Assembly: GCA_963759125.1 (NCBI GenBank)
Contig: CAVWXN010000009.1
Span: 310,001-374,000, forward strand
Direction of reading: 5' to 3'
From: JABDQA01 sp963759125
Lineage (GTDB): Bacteria > Desulfobacterota > Desulfobulbia > Desulfobulbales > Desulfocapsaceae
Length of the DNA stretch: 64,000 bases
Position numbers and translations under genes: made by a program. Shown one piece after another: positions 62,450 through 64,000 of the stretch. Numbering within the stretch: position 1 is the stretch's first letter; every line of letters starts with the position of its first letter. The notes beneath the pieces were generated by a model. The model ran no database searches. It was not told the origin of the DNA and saw only the letters and a list, made by a program, of their open reading frames with translations.

Positions 62450-63238
62450 ATGACTCAAAAATCAAAATATAAATCAACAGTTCCCGCTGTTGAGCAGTCT
62501 CTTAAATTGCTCAATTTTTTGGCCGAACATTCGGACACTTCACTGACCTTGACAGAGATTTGTGAACGGCTCGATATTCACAAGAGCAAAGCCTACACAA
62601 TACTCAACACCTTGATTGGTTATGATTTTATTGAAAAGAATCCCCGAACAAAAACGTATCGGCTAGGCCTCGGTATTGTCCACCTTGCCAGAAATATCTT
62701 AAACAATCTCAATATCAGGGAAATGGTTAAAGGCCCATTGTACCAATTGGCGATGGAAACTGAATTGACTGCCCATTACGGACAGATTGCCGGGTCAAAC
62801 TTCTATATAATTGCAAAGGAAGAAAGTAATACCGACTTTGGCTACAGCATGCGTATCGGCATCAGCCATGATATCACTCACGGGGCCCATGGCAAAGCCG
62901 TTGTTGCATTCATGCCTGAGGAAAAACGTCAGGAAATCTTGGGCCGGGAATACCTTTGTTTTTATGGTGACGGCAAATCGGTAGACATGGACAAACTTCT
63001 AGCCGAGTTGGAGGAGGCCAGAACAAATGGATATGCAACTGATATCAGAGTAACCAACCCCAATATAACCGCCATCAGCTCACCCGTCTTTGAGGGAGGA
63101 GGATCAATCGTCGGTTGTATCATTCTGATTGGCATATTTCCACGGGCTAAATTGAAAAGTTTTGGGAAAAAAGTTACCGAAGCAGCATTTGATATTTCAC
63201 ATATCTTAGGATACAGAAACAACCTTCCATATTCATAA
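62450..63238 (+). CDS. IclR-family transcriptional regulator
   Basis: 262 residues. N-terminal winged helix-turn-helix (AVEQSLKLLNFLAEHSDTSL, LTEICERLDIHKSKAYTILN) and the IclR effector domain (YRLGLGIVHLARN, IGISHDITHGAHGKAVVAFM, GYATDIRVTNPNITAISSPV and a final VGCIILIGIFPR). It is 60 bases downstream of the B3/4 gene on the same strand. It most likely binds the palindromes at 61.4 and 61.6 kb and responds to an organic or aromatic acid. Confidence 0.9.
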   Translation: MTQKSKYKSTVPAVEQSLKLLNFLAEHSDTSLTLTEICERLDIHKSKAYTILNTLIGYDFIEKNPRTKTYRLGLGIVHLARNILNNLNIREMVKGPLYQLAMETELTAHYGQIAGSNFYIIAKEESNTDFGYSMRIGISHDITHGAHGKAVVAFMPEEKRQEILGREYLCFYGDGKSVDMDKLLAELEEARTNGYATDIRVTNPNITAISSPVFEGGGSIVGCIILIGIFPRAKLKSFGKKVTEAAFDISHILGYRNNLPYS

Positions 63239-63313
63239 AATAAATGCTGATTCTTCCCTATAATAGTGGACACTTAGACAAGTCGCTTGTTAGAAAAACG
63301 ACAGGAGGTCGAG

Positions 63314-63418
63314 ATGAGTTTTCAAGCAAGAAGGAAGTATGATCCTGAGTTCAGGAAGCATGCGGTTCTGCTGACAGCAGAACCGGGCCGATCCGTGAAA
63401 AAACTGAATTTAGCATGA
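63314..63418 (+). mobile_element. IS3-family OrfA transposase remnant
   Basis: After a TGGACACTTAGACAAG sequence like an IS3-family left end and the strong site CAGGAGGTCGAG, the frame MSFQARRKYDPEFRKHAVLL then TAEPGRSVKKL is the start of an IS3 OrfA helix-turn-helix protein (normally ~90-100 residues, with OrfB downstream). Similarity ends after GRSV and the frame stops at 63416-63418. The body and right end of the element are gone. Confidence 0.75.
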
Positions 63419-64000
63419 AAATATTAATTACCGGGGCCAATGGTTTTATCGGTCAAGGCCTGGCCAGACGCTTACTGAAGCAGCCAATTGATGCTCGAAA
63501 GGTTACGCAACTGACACTTCTCAGCCGTCGCTTTGAAAATCAGGCAGATGATGAACGAGTACGTCTTGTCAGAGGTGACATGGTCGATATCGAAATTTTG
63601 CAGGATGCACTATCTGAGGAGCCGGATATCATTTTTCATCTGGCCTGTGTACCAGGCGGCGTGGCAGAATCTGATTTTGTTCTGGGTAAACACATAAATC
63701 TGGATGGTACAATCCAGTTGCTGGAATTTCTACGGCTGAGAAAGTGGCAATCAGATCATGTGCCGAAGTTGGTCTTTACCAGTTCGGTCGGGGTATATGG
63801 ACAGCCTTTGCCTGCGGTTGTGGATGAAAGCTTCCTGGCTCGCCCCGAACTCAGCTATGGTGCCCAGAAACTGATTGGGGAAATCCTGGTTGCAGATTAC
63901 AGCCGTCGTGGCTGGTTGGACGGACGCAGTGTGAGATTGCCTGGTATCGTGTCTCGCCCCCAGGACGAAGCCGGTCACGCTTCGCGATTTCTGAGTGACA
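63415..64000 (+). CDS. NAD-dependent epimerase/dehydratase, D-erythronate dehydrogenase-like (DenD family), partial
   Basis: The frame is open from ATG 63415 to the window end (195 codons), so it continues beyond. The Rossmann motif is MKILITGANGFIGQGLARRL; later ones are GDMVDIEIL, IIFHLACVPGGVAESDF, the catalytic Ser in LVFTSSVGVYGQPLP and YGAQK (Tyr and Lys), then VRLPGIVSRP. The VPGG-AE-DF loop is the feature of the D-erythronate dehydrogenase branch, which makes 2-oxo-tetronate. Its ATG overlaps the stop of the IS3 remnant (ATGA), so it may be translated from the insertion-element ribosome site. Confidence 0.85.
   Translation, partial: MKILITGANGFIGQGLARRLLKQPIDARKVTQLTLLSRRFENQADDERVRLVRGDMVDIEILQDALSEEPDIIFHLACVPGGVAESDFVLGKHINLDGTIQLLEFLRLRKWQSDHVPKLVFTSSVGVYGQPLPAVVDESFLARPELSYGAQKLIGEILVADYSRRGWLDGRSVRLPGIVSRPQDEAGHASRFLSD

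Noticed and set aside
1..64000. CRISPR arrays, prophage genes, rRNA genes and intact insertion sequences
   Set aside because: I looked for regularly spaced repeats, integrase or phage motifs, rRNA cores and full transposases and saw none; only an IS3 orfA fragment is present.

Overview
The window looks like a chromosomal segment of an anaerobic Gram-negative bacterium, most likely a Desulfobacterota (deltaproteobacterial, Desulfobulbales-like) lineage. This is inferred from gene content and not proven: a glutaredoxin/ferredoxin-thioredoxin reductase fusion, an indolepyruvate:ferredoxin oxidoreductase, an ADP-forming acyl-CoA synthetase, ferredoxin-tailed aldo/keto reductase, an NapH-like Fe-S membrane protein, LapB/LapC-type type I secretion and a GlpSTPQV-type glycerol ABC importer. 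Most genes have the moderate-to-high GC of such genomes; 21.7-25.8 kb is visibly AT-richer.

Layout. 0-2.2 kb: end of a type I secretion ATPase, its HlyD-type adaptor and a LuxR-type regulator. 2.2-4.2 kb: an intergenic repeat, a flavodoxin-like protein, a periplasmic SYLF protein and the tail of a dead iron alcohol dehydrogenase. 4.1-11.6 kb: a four-carbon sugar-acid cluster (MFS carrier, SDR, FadR-type regulator, OtnC-like aldolase, OtnK-like kinase, zinc dehydrogenase, a truncated SDR and a LarA-like protein). 11.6-16.8 kb: thiol peroxidase, a coupled small protein, an amino-acid-type binding protein and a membrane adenylate cyclase; several are frameshifted. 16.9-26.1 kb: MscS channel, Grx-FTR fusion, UV endonuclease, a cyclic-nucleotide-binding DUF4388 protein, an NapH-like protein and tRNA-Leu(CAA). 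26.3-36.2 kb: a minus-strand glycerol operon glpV-R-S-T-P-Q-DUF2160-D-K. 36.9-45.1 kb: aldo/keto reductase, argF-pyrB, an EamA carrier, a PP2C phosphatase with a DUF4405 protein, and a Spy/ZraP-like periplasmic protein. 45.1-54.6 kb: after a tRNA-Leu-like fragment, a tagaturonate-epimerase relative and a sugar/sugar-acid ABC importer cluster with oxidoreductase, epimerase, esterase and GntR regulator. 54.7-63.2 kb: MFS genes, ADP-forming acyl-CoA synthetase, a fused IorA-IorB, a B3/4 protein and an IclR regulator. 63.3-64 kb: an IS3 orfA remnant abutting a D-erythronate dehydrogenase-like gene that runs off the window.

How the genes fit. Three catabolic modules dominate: tetronate-type acids to dihydroxyacetone phosphate (OtnK/OtnC, and DenD at the right edge), glycerol to dihydroxyacetone phosphate (Glp), and 2-oxo acids to acyl-CoA to ATP (Ior plus acyl-CoA synthetase). 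Each has a local regulator and, in three cases, visible palindromes that could be its operator. A separate signalling theme is a periplasmic binding protein beside a transmembrane adenylate cyclase, with a cyclic-nucleotide-binding protein 6 kb away.

A data-quality feature runs through the window: six otherwise intact reading frames' breaks (tpx twice, binding protein, cyclase, DUF4405, iorA) are all single-base insertions, and a seventh break in the ZraP-like gene is of a different phase. These may be sequencing or assembly errors as easily as real decay. True remnants (alcohol dehydrogenase tail, SDR head, OxlT-like head, IS3 orfA) are separate from these.
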